64,000 nt of DNA from Eumeta japonica. Taxonomy: Eukaryota; Arthropoda; Insecta; Lepidoptera; Psychidae. This document shows, piece by piece, positions 22,603 through 37,380 of this stretch. Location of the stretch: the NCBI GenBank assembly GCA_005406025.1, contig BGZK01000214.1, positions 526,759 to 590,758 on the forward strand, written 5' to 3'. A model generated the notes under the pieces. The model was not told where the DNA came from, did not search any database, and saw nothing but the letters and a program-made list of their open reading frames with translations. The position numbers were made by a program, and so were the translations under genes. How positions within the stretch are numbered: position 1 is the stretch's first letter; each line of letters starts with the position of its first letter.

Positions 22603-24265
22603 TTTTGCAATTGCTATCGAAAGGCTAAGTTAAACATTCAATGAATATAAAACATAAAATGGAACCTCAATTTTTATTTAGATTCTTAAAATTCAATATC
22701 GACGACAAACAAACCTTAAACAACAGAGGCAAGTAATATAATGGTTCCGATTGATCATGATTGACTCAAATGCCAATTAATTAGGGTTGCTTATTAAGAA
22801 CAATAATAAATGTAAAATCATTAGCTAATTTAATATTATTTTCATATTCATGTTTTAGAGATCATGATACCATTACCATAGTTTTAAATTAGACAGTTTA
22901 TAATATCAAAGATGTCATTTATAAAGTATCGACATTTTATATCAAACGGTAGTGAGTTTAAAAGACTGTAGCTATAGATAGTTGTAGTTTAAAAACAGAA
23001 TTTGACCGTTGAAAAGAGAAACAATTCTAAAGGCCAACTTCACCGTGCAAAGATAGCTTTTTAAAAGCCCATTAAGTGATAATTGGCCGTTAACTAGTCA
23101 ATTACTTATATAAAAAATAATAATTTTTAGCTTATTAATGTCATTGCCAAATTAAAGGTTAATTTTTGTATAAGACTTTTATTAAGAAGACCTAATGCAA
23201 TAAAAATCATATAATAACAGATACAACATTTTGATTATAGGTTTAATTCGCATTAAAATATTTTATTCTATTCGTATAACGGCTATATGAATATAGCAAC
23301 AACGTGAAAACAGTCGTTATAATATACCACACTACTAAAACTACCTAATAAAAGGTACAATATCTTTTATAATTACAATATTTTCAAGAGCATTAATTAA
23401 AAAATATTATCTCGGACGTCACAATAATACCAAGTACCAGTCGCTATGTATGTAATTACTATGGGATTAATACAAATTTATGTTGAAAATTACACTTGGC
23501 ATACGTATATGATCAATGGTTTCGCATCCATCTAATCGAGGATACCAGCAATTATGAAGATTTTTAATTGCGCGTTTTAGAATATCTGGATGTACCCAAT
23601 AAAAATAATTTATCAAATAAATATCGCAGAAGCTTGTGTACTTGACATGGAAAATCACTATTACACATTTTGATATAAATGACGTGTATATATGAATCGA
23701 TTCTTATGATTGATTAGAAACTTAGGTAAATTAATAATTTTTTTTGGAGTGTGATTGGCTATTTGTAGAATAATGAAAAACGCGATAACAGTAAAACTTT
23801 ATTATTGCAGGATTAAGAAAAAAAGTTTGTACTACCTAGCGTATAAGTTAATGCTATTAAAATGTCTTATAAAATTTTTTGGTTGATGTCTGTTCTTAGT
23901 ATCTCTCACTAGATGTCGTACTTTTTATTATTGTAGCAGATGACTGTGGTGTGGGGAGGTGGTGACGGTGTATGGAGCAGTGTAGTTAGCCATATAACTA
24001 CCATATAGTGTATTATCTATGAGTTAGCCGTTTGATTCAATTCGTTTTGTTCGCTGCGTTTAGCTCGCTCGTCGCGGACGTAGCTTCTGTTCTGTGTTGT
24101 TTTGGATAAAAATTATAAAAGCATTAAAATTGAACTAAGTGAAATGAACTTATATATTTCGTCTTTTGTGGCTGTGATCGAAGTAAATTACGTTCCGTTT
24201 AGTCGTATGGTATCTTTCCGTTTCTAAAACTTGATGTAAACATTATCAAGAGCTAGGAAAACAAG
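22603..24265. promoter_or_regulatory. Divergent intergenic region between FLASH and Mkp3
   Basis: 1.66 kb between two start codons pointing apart. It must hold both 5'UTRs and promoters. The Mkp3 side (about 23940-24265) is less A+T-rich, with GTTCGCTGCGTTTAGCTCGC and CTCGTCGCGGACGTAG. No clear TATA box on either side. I cannot place either transcription start. Confidence 0.6.
24144..24227 (+). other. Upstream ORF in the Mkp3 leader
   Basis: ATG at 24144 (context GTGAA before ATG) with 27 codons and TAA at 24225-24227, ending 38 bp before the Mkp3 start. It matters only if the transcript begins upstream of it. Confidence 0.45.
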
Positions 24266-24632
24266 ATGCCAGCTAACATGGAATATGAATGTGATTCCGT
24301 ATCAAAGGAGTGGTTACTGACAAAATTGCGTTCTGACGAGCGCGATACTATGCTCATAGACTGTAGGGGTTCTAACGAGTACGCCGTATCACATATACGC
24401 TCTGCAGTAAACTTTTCCATACCGAGTATTATGTTACGTCGTCTCGGAGCTGGTAAAATAGATCTAGCGTCAACAGTCCAATGCAAGGAATTGAAAGCGC
24501 GAATCGCGAATTGTCGCACGCGGGGCACCTTTGTTCTATATGGTGATGGCGAGCCCCGAGATCCCGACTCAGTGCATGGTATTCTGCTGAAGAGGCTCAA
24601 ACAAGATGGCGTGCATGTTGTATGTCTAGAAG
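24266..24632 (+). CDS. Mkp3: Mkp3 exon 1 (rhodanese / kinase-interaction domain)
   Basis: ATG in good context (AACAAG before ATG) starts MPANMEYECDSVSKEWL. The exon ends after the first base of a Gly codon at a GTCAGT donor. An Ala- or Ile-type insert, common in this linker in other insects, is absent. Confidence 0.92.
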
Positions 24633-27600
24633 GTCAGTGGTATTTCATATTATTTTATTTTTATTTTTTTTTTTTTATACACAAATGATAATTTTTAGAT
24701 ATTTGCTTGTGATGTTACAAGACTTGTTTTAAAAATAGTTCTGATTTTTTAAAGTTTTCCATTAATATGTAAATAATGGCCTGTAAATAGGTATTCCATT
24801 AAAATGTTAATACATATAATATGCATAACTATGTCATAATAATAGAATTGAATAGGTAGTATATAAACTGCCTATTCCATTTTATATATGTGACTAAGTA
24901 ATGATGTTATTATGTTAGTTCCATTCAGATTTAAAAAGATTATGTATAACTATCATGTGTTGGATTATAGATATGTATATAGAATGTTACAAATTTTGAT
25001 TATATACTTACATTGAAGTTATTCCTTGCCAAATTTTCTCAAATACTTATTCTTACTCTAAATGAGCTTGGATGAATCACATGTGGTTATAAAAAATATA
25101 TTACACATCACTCTTATTTTAGTTCATGGCTAAAAGTAACATTGGTGAATTTCCATTACCTTTCATATTACTAATGTAATTATTTTAATATTTATAATTT
25201 CTGATGTAGCTTTACTCAGAAATATGCTAAGTAATTAGGTGATAAATATTGAAAGAGCAAAAAAATTAACTGACAAATTTGTGCAGTGTGATTATTATTG
25301 TCACTGAAAAAGAGTCTATATGTAGTTAGTAAACAAATGGATGACTATATTTATGGCTTAATGCATGTGAATTAGAATGTTAGAGAATTGAACCTAATGA
25401 AAAGAATGATTAGTATGTATTATAACAAAACTCCTCAAAATAACTAAAAACTGAATAATACCCTTTTATAAACATTTAAATATAAAATCCTTTAAAATGC
25501 ATAACATTAATATCAGTGGAATGCAATATTGACATTGATTTCATTAATTCTCATTAGAAAACTACATGAAAAGTGCAAAAAATGTCTTATTAGTATTACT
25601 ATTTCTGGCATGAAATAATTAAAAAAAAGGAAAAATGCATTATGCTGGTTGTTTAAATAATAATGAGGTGAGATATAGATAGTAAATACTATATGAGTAC
25701 AACAAGTTGTCTTAATACAAATATATAAATTTTCAATGAAGATCTTTCATATAATTATTTTTAGAATTTAACATAATACTTCAATGAATTAAGTATGGTG
25801 AATTATGGGTGAATTCTTCATCCCCTCCATTTGCTTATTGCATTGTCACTAGACAATCCTTATAGAATATAATGGTTTTAATATGTTGATTTTAGGAGTT
25901 GACACCCCTCAGAGGATTATTAATGTGGCCAGGGAACAAATTATGTGCATCAGGAGGAACTACGGTTTACTGATGTAAAGTTCTATTTAGGTTTTATATT
26001 ATGAAGAAAAATGAAAGATGGAAGTGTCTTAGCATTAGCCATAATCTGATTTTTTATCTGCAGTTTGTGTTTTGAAAGGTATATCACCGAATATTCTTCC
26101 TGTGTCCACCCTCAAGTTAATGTCTCAGATTCGATTATAATATTTACCATTGTTTCAGTCATGTCATTGTTAGTGTCAACCAGGTCTCTGGCGAATTGGT
26201 CCGTGTGCTTTTGGAGCCTTTCTTTGTACTTTACAGAAAATCTATTTACCTCTTCTTCATTTTTTGGAATGTTTAGATATACATTTTCACATTTTTTATA
26301 AACCATGGTGCATTTGATATTGCTTGTAAGACGTTGTTCCAGAATCCTTGCAGGATTTCAAGATTTGAATTATTGGCAGATCCTTAGAGCTGGATCCCAT
26401 ATGACCATATGGGTTTATGATTCACTTATAGACTAATGGTTTATTGACCAGTATTAGCAGTAACTGTCAATCGAGATCTGCTTCTTTCCTTTTAGCTTTT
26501 ATATGATTGGCCCAAGTAAGCTTTCAATCTAGATGAAGTCCAAGGTGTCTCACATACATTTCTTCAGATAGTTGTTCACCTCTCCTCGTCACAGCTACAG
26601 CTATAAATCATATTCACAGTCCTCTATGGAGTGTGAATGTGATTTGTAGAAATTTCGCGATATACTTGGCTTGATTCTACAGTTTTTCAGCCATTCGCCT
26701 ATTTTATACAGATGTGCAGCATTTCTGCTGCTACAACTGGATCTTTATGGCTTGATAGGCAGGCAGTATCATCCGCATACATTGCTGTTAACACATCATC
26801 ACTGCAAGATAGGGCAGCTATTTTTATTGAGTATAGTATGGGACCAAGCGCATAGCCTTGAGATATAGAGGCCCCATTGTCAACTGAGGAACTTCATCCT
26901 CAAATTTAACTTGAAATTTTCCACCCAGCAAGTATGATTTCAGTACTATGTAGTAAGGGTTTGGTAGTGAAGTTGTGAACTTAAAATTTTTTTTTTTCTT
27001 TAATTCTTTAAATATTATTTGAAAACTTAATTGATGTAGTTATGTTACGTTTAATTGTATAGAAATATTTTATTTTATATTTGTTAAAAACTTTAATTAA
27101 TCATAAATTTACTTTCAAAACAGATTTATGCATTAATAATATTTTTATAAATCAAAAACATAATAAAAGAAATGTACCTGTTACGGTACTGCTCTTCGTT
27201 TTCATCAAGCATTGGTTCTGTATTCAGATATTAGTATCTGAAGTGAAGTGTCAGTGGCATTAGTGCCATTCCACACTCTGGATTCTGAATTCTAATGCAA
27301 ATGTCTTCTAATAGTTAGAGTAATCAATTAACCATAGGAGACCTTTTTGTAGAGCTTTAAATTTCCTACAAAATTATTGAATCTCATTTGACAATAATTG
27401 TTTATCAGTAAGTTACAAAATAAAAGATATTTATTTTAATTCTTCAACTTTTGACCTTAAATATCTTTTAAATGGTTAGATTAATGAAAAAAGTATGAGA
27501 GACCTTTTTTGTAGAGCACCTAATTTCCTATAGAAATTAGAGATAAAACCGATTCAAAGATCTATTGATGATGAGATATTGCCATTTTTATATAAGACTG

Positions 27601-30600
27601 AATTGAAAATGGAAAACCATATTGAGGATGGTTTTCCCATTAATATTAAGAGCTCATATTTGGTAGGTACTTTCTAGAGGTAATTAGCAACTACATTTAA
27701 GTCGGATCAAAAAAAATGATTTTTTTTTTGATCCACCATTATGTACACTTACGATGTTATTTCATAATCTTAATTATGATAATAATAAAGCAGTATTAAT
27801 TGTTATTATTATTATACATATAATCTGTTAGGTATTTGTTTTCTCTAAGCTCAGTTCAATTACATATAACCTAAATTTATAATAATCTTGCATGAGGATA
27901 ATAAATATACACAATTTGGAATTATTTATTATTGATATTCTTAACTTCACTTAGATATTTAGAGCTGTAATGTGACTATCCTTAAATATAAACTGGGGTT
28001 AAAAAGGACTAGAAATGGTTCATGTAAATATTCCATACAAAACCTTGGCATTTTGATTATGTACCTAGTCAATTATGATTATATACCAGCTTTTACTCAC
28101 TCTGCATTTTCAATTTACATTTTTGATCCTTTACATGGCATACTTATCATACTTACTTTTGAAGTGTTATTTTTAACGATTCCATTATGTAAACCCTGTT
28201 TGACTTTGGAGTTATGTTTATTGGATACATTTGCAAACAAGCAGACAAAAAATGATTAATCTTTATATATAATAAACAGTGCACATGTCTATGACAGTGA
28301 TTTATAGAAATTCCAATAAATTACTGGCTTTGCTCTTTTTGTCTAAGACATATATCTTTTCCAGGCGATGTACTGTATCTAGACTAATGGACTGTAACTG
28401 CACTCTCGTGTTTGATGCTGTCTACCCATTAATTCAAGAAAATGTCTGCTTTTGGCGAGTTGACAATTTTCCTGTTTTTTCCTGCCTCTATAGATCTCAT
28501 ACTGACAATTCTGGAAAAATATGATTGAATTTAATGCCGACCATACTGAGTGACTCTTTACTTTGGGTTATTGTCTAATGTAGTGATATTGTCACCCACG
28601 TATATGATCGGATATAGTATATTCCGTCTTTAGTAGATCTTCTACTGAGCTGGTATAATCATAATTGTAAGGTCTCTGTTGTCTTCCCAATTGGATCATC
28701 ATATCACTGCCTGTTTCAGAGTGTAGTGTCATTCTTGTACCCATTGCAGTCAATAATAGCCAACAAATGCAGTATTTTTCACTATAGACCAGCAGATTGG
28801 CAGGAGATGCATACCTTCCTTGCATTCTACCCATTAAGTGCATTTGTTTCATATCAGATAATCGTAATACCTAAACTGTCTATTGTCATAGTTGTGTTTA
28901 TAGACAATGGATTTATATATTGCAAAGTTTGTGGCGCCGATTAGTGACAATTGCATCAAATCATAGCATATTATTTATATGGGGATTCTGGGAGGGATAT
29001 TAGGTTTCCAAAAGTGTTCTTATATCGAGAAATTTTAAGGCTCATGCCTATTTCACAAAGGGGTAGGCAGAGACCACAGATTTCCACACAATATCATCTA
29101 TGCATATTTCTCTTATTTCACTGGCATCAATCGATTGTTTTATGCAAACTCTTGGGTTTTTTGGTGCTCATGAAATTTGGCATTTTAATATGCCATCAAT
29201 TTGGGCAGCATAAGATTTTCTAGGCTAACCCTTGCCGACCTTTCCATCACACATTTGCTCTGTAAATTTATTTCGCCATTCTACTTTCATACATCTTTTA
29301 GAGCACACCACTGTCTGACATCACTGTTCCTTTATCTTTCTTTCAAAGACACTCCACACATGTGGGCATATGTATTTTTGAAATAGTTGTATAGAAGTAG
29401 AACTTATCAACTAATAAGTGTTGAAAAACTGAATTGAATCATTAAATATTGGTTAAGATGCTTACACTGTAATAATCCGCCTATATTGTGATCAAAAAGC
29501 ATGAATGAAGATGAGAGCATGAATATTTTATGCAATGCTAGAACAGATTGATGAGTGAAAGTGCTTTGTTGTCTTAAATTCTAATCGCTTCAGCTAAAGA
29601 TTAGTTGAAACATCACAAGAAATTATCATTAACGAATTCCTTCTCTACGTATAATTAGGACAACATAAAAGAGAATTATAATATCAGCCTTTTTCAAGGG
29701 TTCTACTTTGTTGATATTATCTTGTAATATATCAAAATCAATTTGTTTGTATTTTATGAGCTTCTATGCTGTTCATCAGATTGCGATAAAAGTTTGTCAA
29801 CTTATTGCTTGCAATTGCACAAAGTTATAGACATGAAAAAAGACTAGCATATCAGATTTATACTATTAAACTAAATTATTGAACTGCTTCTAAAAATTCT
29901 TACACCCATAAAAAGCCACATTATTTCCGAGTAGGAAAGTCTAAATTTTTTATGTGAGTTTACATAATTATTGTTATTATTTACTCTGGCTTCTTTTATA
30001 TTGAAACCCTGAGCGGTGGTGCAATTGAAATCATAAACGGACGGGGGTGCAGAATCTAGGGTCAAGACTGAAAGGCATTAAAATCGAGAACAGGATTAAG
30101 GTCGAAATCGAGTAAGGGACTAAAATTAGAACCTAGAGCGTGGCCAGAATCAGAATGAGGAGCAGAACCGAAACCAGAGCTATTTTAATATAAAAGCTTT
30201 TTATGTGGCTTTATTTTATTGAACCTTTAAAAATCTGATAGCTATTTAAATTATCACGCATGAAATACAATGGATGGTCATTATCTATATATTAGATTCT
30301 ATTTTTAAGGTTAAGTAATATAGCAATATCCTTTTATAATAATTGATTGATTATTGGAAATGCTATGACATATTATAGTTATGTAAGTTATATGCACTGA
30401 TTACATCCAGAGAAAGGAAGTTTGTAGGTACTTATGTGATTTTTAATGCGAGGCGAGAGATTATGATCGAGCGGCCGGGGCCCCGTGCGACCTTTAGCTA
30501 TTCCATTGCTGTTTCAATCCATTGTAATGTAATTGCGTTTTCTTCACTTTGTTATCTCAGAAGAAATAGAGCCACAATAGACAGTAATCCGATGACCAAT

Positions 30601-33600
30601 GTAATATTGCTATAGTTTAGAAAAGTACACATATTAATGAACTAAAAATGAAAGGTAATTCATAAAACTACTTTTAATGAAAGCAAAAAGACTGCGAGGT
30701 GATTGATACCAGTAATTAAACTGCTAATTACATACACTTTTATAACTTGACTATTGATGAAAAATCTAGACAACTGATATCATGCACCCCACTTTCTTTA
30801 CTTTCATTTTCTACAGCATTAAAACCCTTTACTAGTAGCTACTAAACCCCTTGAGCTTTACTAGTAGCTACTGAAGATCTCCACTATCCACCTCCTGGCT
30901 CTGTCATCAGACCATCATTACCGAATGTAACATATGGGACTTGTCACAAATTAAATAAGCCCAAATTGAAAGAGTTTGTTAGTATCCACTGAAGAGTTCC
31001 ACTATCCACTATGGGCTTTATCATCGACCCTCCTTACCAAATATATGTTTAATATAATTCTTTAAAAAAAAACACAAACTGAAAGGTTTTACTAATAGCC
31101 ATTAAAGAGTTTGTATATGCATTTTCTGGTGCTATTATCAGATTAGCTCAATAGCATCAAATTATTGTATTGTCACCTGGATTTAACATTGTAAAGTTTC
31201 TAATAAATAGAATAGAAATTGATTTCCAAAATTCTATCACATTGTTAGTTAGTTACAAATGAAGCTAATAAAGGCATACTCAAAATGTCGTAATATAAAG
31301 TATGTAGAAATTTGCTCAGTCTATAGGGTGAACTTAACTATATAATACCCAATGTTAAATTACTTAAAAGTACTAATGATAAAATAAATGTATCCAGTTA
31401 GTATTTAAAAACAAGTTGGAATAAAATACATCTAATGATGTTTCTCTTATAAAATTAATTATATTTATATACATATTCAAAAAAATAAATTTTCCTTGTA
31501 AGCTAAAAATTATATTGGTGACACATACGTAACATACATTGGATTAACCACATCCTTTTATTTAATAAGTAATAATTATAATCCTTTTATAAATAAGCCA
31601 ATTAATTAGCTATTTTATATTTGCACACTACAAAAAAAAAAATGATTCAAATCATCATGTAAAAAAATTGGCATATCAAAAAACATTTTGTTTACAAGAT
31701 GCTTGCATATTGAAAAGTTGAACATATAAATAATTTAAATTATTGAATAAAATAATGAAAATTGCTGTTTGAATTCTATACCATGTTCACACCAGAAAAA
31801 CCAACCTAGCCAACATTTAACATATTACATAGGATTGTTTGGATTTTAAAAACCACTCAATTGTAAAGTCATTAAATCAATTTTCTCATAATTGCAATTT
31901 CAAATCTTCGCACAAAATAAAATTTTTAAATCAAGTAGGCACTATTTATCAAAAAACATGACCGACTTATTATATAGTGTTATCAAATGTCCTAAGAGAG
32001 ATATATTATTGCATTTTACAGTCAGTTTATATTAAGTGCTTGTTTTATTTTATAAATTGCGACAGGTACTCTAAGTAGAGAATTTCATAAAAAATAATAG
32101 TTAACAATAGTTACTTCATTACTAGAATGTTAAGTATAAATTTAATTAATTACTCTTTTTGTGATGAAAAAAGTTTTTGTATGTGACCCAAAATGGTATT
32201 TAATCAGGTATAAGTAGCAAAATAGAGCCGAGATATATATAGACATGTAAATAAGGAAGTGAGAAATTGATACATGCTATTGAGATAATTCTTGTATGAA
32301 CTCTATAGAATTAAATATGAAATTTTGTTTTAAATTCGCATTAATGTCACTTGTTAGCTTCTGAAGTTCTATTATTTTAAATATGGTTTGTAAAAATATG
32401 TATATATGATGCTTGTTTCTTATGTAATTCACTTTGCATCTTCTGAAATTCCCTGTAACACGTAACGATCATGCCATTGTGTAATCGAGCCGTGCTGCAT
32501 TATTTACATCAGTGATGCAGTTTGACTAACATTGCTTAAATCAATGCATTTATAGTAAATATATTGATTTTATTGACTCATTTCTTTTGTAGTATAATAG
32601 ATGCCTCCTCTTTCTCAAGACCACTGCCTAATACATTTATAATTATTGTAGTAATCTAATCATAGATATAAATAATATTAATAGTCTATGGCTTCCTACA
32701 ATTTTCAAACGCTTTAAAAGGTATTAGAGTTATCTTTTGCTTTAACTTCAATTTCATCACTTAAATAAAAATACACTGCATTCAAATCGAAATGTATTGA
32801 AATCAATGCAATGGATTATTAAAACAGTAAAGTTCTTTGAAAGTTAGTTAGATATAAACAAAGTGATCAAAGAACGGGACCGGAAAGTAGTATGGACTCC
32901 GTCCGCCGCCGCCGGAAGTACACCATCATTTTATTAATAAACCCCTGGCCGGCAGGCGGCTGCTCCGGCGCAGTGCCCAGCAATATATATACTCTTACAG
33001 ATCGACGTGCGCCTGATATCCTTTCTCTCTTAATTACGTACTTTAAGATTGATTATATTATATCTGAAATGTGTTAAAACTTAATTATTTTTTACAGATA
33101 TTTACTGCCGAAAATAACTGCTTGCATTTTAATTGATTTACTATATATATATATATATATTCACTACTCTACCCATCCGCTTTACTACGCGTAAATTAAA
33201 ATTTAGAAATAAACGAATTATTTGTTTCGTAAAAAATTCATAAATTCACTAATTACCTTTTATATTATAAAATCTTAAACAATAGTAATTAATAAAACTA
33301 TTAAATAATGTGCCCAAATATATTTCTGTATGCGATGTTTCGTAATTTATTATACCTAAAACCGAGTTCGCCAAAAACATAATTTTCTAACCCTATACGC
33401 TTCAGGACATCTATATTATACGGGCATAAGAAAAATACCCTTTACCCTTGCGATTTCAAGTGCTCATAACGATCCTGGCACTGATTTTAATTCCGATCAG
33501 ATTCTACTCTGCATTCCGGTTCTGGTGTCGATTTCATTCCTGATCCGCTCTCGATCCCAAAGCTGGTTCCGCTTTTGTTCCTGTTTATTTGTATACTAAT

Positions 33601-36600
33601 TTGTAGGTAGTGCCAGAAATACTTTTAAAAAAATTAAATAAAGTCCGACACAATATTCGGACCAAACACACGCCCGAGCCGCAAATACGCAGTGACGTTC
33701 CTACATAGGGTATATTATCCGACCCTCAACTCTTTTTTAAGATTCATTTAGAGGTCTACAAATGCCACCTGAAAGTTTTGTGGCGTAAATAATCTTGATT
33801 ATTATCTTATAGAAAATTTTACTTTTAAATTATAATTTATTAAAAACCTAAGCCACTTTAATGTTTTCCTCGTATTTTTTTATATGAATTATAAATCATT
33901 GATGTAAAATTTCATAACTAGCGTTTATAATAATAATAATTATAGTAATAAGTATGTATAATGAAGGGAATATATTAAAATAATACAAAAAAATAATAAT
34001 CTTCATTTTACGACAACCCTGTCGCCAAAACTTAGCCGAGTCTGATTGGCGCCATTAGTACCAGTAGCGCTCATACAATGGTAGTACTCATATATTTAAA
34101 ATTTTTAATTTTAATTCTAAATACGTGACACTGGACACCCCAATACCTCCCTATGAATCCTTTACAGGTGCCCACAAGTGATAAACCAAAGATCGTATTT
34201 AACCTTAATTTTAAATTCTTGCAAAATTTAAAAATGTTATATGGCGATGATAAATACAAACTCCTAGTGAGAACCCTCGCTGAAATAATAATAACCATTA
34301 AAATTATCTCTTATTTCAAAGCTCATCTTTAGGTACGAAATCGATGAGTTTTTGTCCGACTTTGTTTAACATCACAATGAGTGCTGCTAACACAGAAATA
34401 GAAGAATGTTACGCATAACAATAGTTTTGTCTGTGTAAGCCATTGTATGATCTACTTCACGAGTGTTTCGTTCGTCAGACTAATTCGCAATCTGATGTTA
34501 AATAGCTGTGCCAAGTTGGAAAACTACAACTTTAACGGCGATGGCAATACATATAATTTTCGTCAGTGCAAAATAGAAATACCTCCAAGAATGATTCCAT
34601 TAATTTTTTTTTCTCAACTTCCCCTTTAATAAGTGACCAAAACTTACAAAATCTTACAGAGTGCACCCTTAAAATATTGATGATCCTTACGTTTCCGATG
34701 AATTCGCAAAATAAAATTACGTGCTACAAAATCAATAAACCAAAGGTCACGTGTAACCGATGAATGGGCATGACTCAACGGTTATATGCGAAGGCGTAAA
34801 ATTGGCATTGGCAGTTTTTGTTCAATGATGTAATGACGCCGAGAGAGCGGCCGGCGCGGCGCGCGCGGTGCGTGTGCTACGGTCGAGGTGGTGTATATAC
34901 TTGCGCGTGATTTTGATGTTCCAAAATTTCGGTGGACATTTTGACATTCGCCCGACAGTTGTATCGGCCGCTACATAAGTACATTGCGCTTAGAGTGTTA
35001 AGTTATGAAAGCTAATTTTGTATTACGCTTTGGTCTTATGTTGCATTTGTGGACATTTTTGATATTCTTCCTTTGACTTTACGTCTGTACCTATATCTTG
35101 TATGTCATTTTGACAAATTTTATGACAATATAATTATATAGGTTTTAGCTCGCTTTTATCACGGTTACTTATGCATGAGTCGCGCGACTGTATGCATTGT
35201 ACCATCTTATAAACCCTAATGAAAATTTCATATTTGCCTAATATTGAGGATGATGACAGTCGTTGAAAATGGAGTCTGTTTTTCTTATTGAGATTGTTCC
35301 AGAATCTGTTCTTAATAAGCCTGTGTTTAAAATGTAATATATGCTTCTCTCGTCGGAGAACCCCCGATATCCATACATTTATATTTAAATCGAGAGCCGG
35401 AGTCGCCTAGCTATGGCCCCCTTTACATCTACCTCATGCACCTGCTAAACCGCAGTGCGGCTCCGGGTGTTCCTTCCTTTTTCACATTTCAATCCCACTT
35501 CCAAAACCAAATGAAATCCAACTCAACGCTCGAATTTCTATGTATACACCTGTGAGCGACTACTGTACAATATTCTTCAAATGTACACACAAGATCATAT
35601 GTTTATACTTAGGTCAACAACAACGTCCATTTGCATTTGTAGATAAAAAAGCGGAGTTCTATTTTGTTATTTAAGAGGAGGTTATTCTATTATTTTGTTA
35701 CTTCGTTTCAAGGCATAGTTCTTAAAATTATTATACGCATATATTAATTATATATATGGGTATATACAACGCTAAAAACCGGAATACGTAAATAACATTT
35801 AATCAACTTTTATTTCAAATAATTATGATTATTAACGGTTTAAAATCAATAAAAAAACAATTTATTTTTGAATATTAAATACTCTTTCCGGAAGTTTGCA
35901 ATTTTAAGACTAAAACCGCGTGGGCGATGATTGCTGAAAGGGGAAAGACGGAAGGCGGTGCTGGATCAAAGTACGTGCGCGCGCCGGCGACACGCTAAAT
36001 AGTTCATAGTGCCGCGACGCCGGACAGCTGTGGTCAACTGTGCGGTGACATCATTGGCACATGCCGTACATTTATATTACTTTCCGCTTATCTGAAAAAT
36101 AAAATAACCACAACGTTGGTATACATTTTATGTATGTATTTTAAATATAATAATACTACATTCCTAAGGAATCCATTAAAGTAATGAATTCCTTAGGAAA
36201 ATTATGTATGTTTTTTTTAAATTGGACCTCATTAAATTAAATAATGACTTGTGATTCTCTCTAAGATTGCTAAACCACAAAAAAACCAGTAGTTATCTAA
36301 AACCCAAGTATAAATAAATACATAAGTAGACATTTTAAACGCAAAATGGGAATTCATATATTGCTTACGCGTCCCTTTTGTTGGATAATATCTTTATTTG
36401 TGACCTTCAACGTATATTTTAATGGTAACAGCTTTAGTCTTTTAAAGCTTGCTTTATAAGATTTTAGTCCTGTATCTTAAATCCGTTTTAAGTCATCATC
36501 ATCCAAGCCTGTCATTCAACCATTAACAAGAAATCTTGGAAAGTTTGTCCAAAGTAGACTTGTATATACAAACACATTTTATCTTATCGCGTATAGTCAC

Positions 36601-37335
36601 AAATCGATACTGTCAACCGTGCAATATGTATAGATAATTTGCCAAGTAATTATGATTTTTTTTGCATTAAAAGTTTTTAATTTTTATACTGAACGTAGTT
36701 TTTATGTCGAATCAATCAAATATGCGACAAGTATACGCATTGGACCTCTACATCTAGATAATTGTATTATGATAAAGATAGTTAGTTCACTTAGATAGAT
36801 AATTAAGTTTAACAGAAGCGTAAAATTTTCTTAAATAACTACTCGATCGTTAGGTCCGTAGTGCAGTACAACACACGAAACTGCCGCGCTGAATTGCCTG
36901 CGGATGAGTAATGCGCAGATTTAACACACTCCGACCCTTCCTTCTTCTCCCCCGCGTGCCAATTTCACGCCATTGTGACGCTTTCGTGGCTAATTTCACA
37001 GCGGCAGAGTTTCGTGCATTGTATTGTACCTAGAAAGTACTCGTGCGTACGGAGTATGTTTAACGGCATATAGAGGCCGTTCATTCAAAACACGCGTAGA
37101 TAGTCGGGCCCGTACGGCAATATGTATCTATTATAAAACGCTGTTCCGTTTTGAAGGAATGGAAAAACAAAGTAGGCGTATCTAGTCCCCTTTAATGAAC
37201 GTGTAATAACCGGCGAGCGGCGTTAGCATCCGCCGACGCGACGTCTGTCCCATTGCCGAACTCCGCTATCGGGACCGGCCCGAACGCATTAATAGCAGTT
37301 GCGCCATTTCCGCCCACTGCGGAAACTGGCCGGGC

Positions 37336-37380
<45 letters not shown>

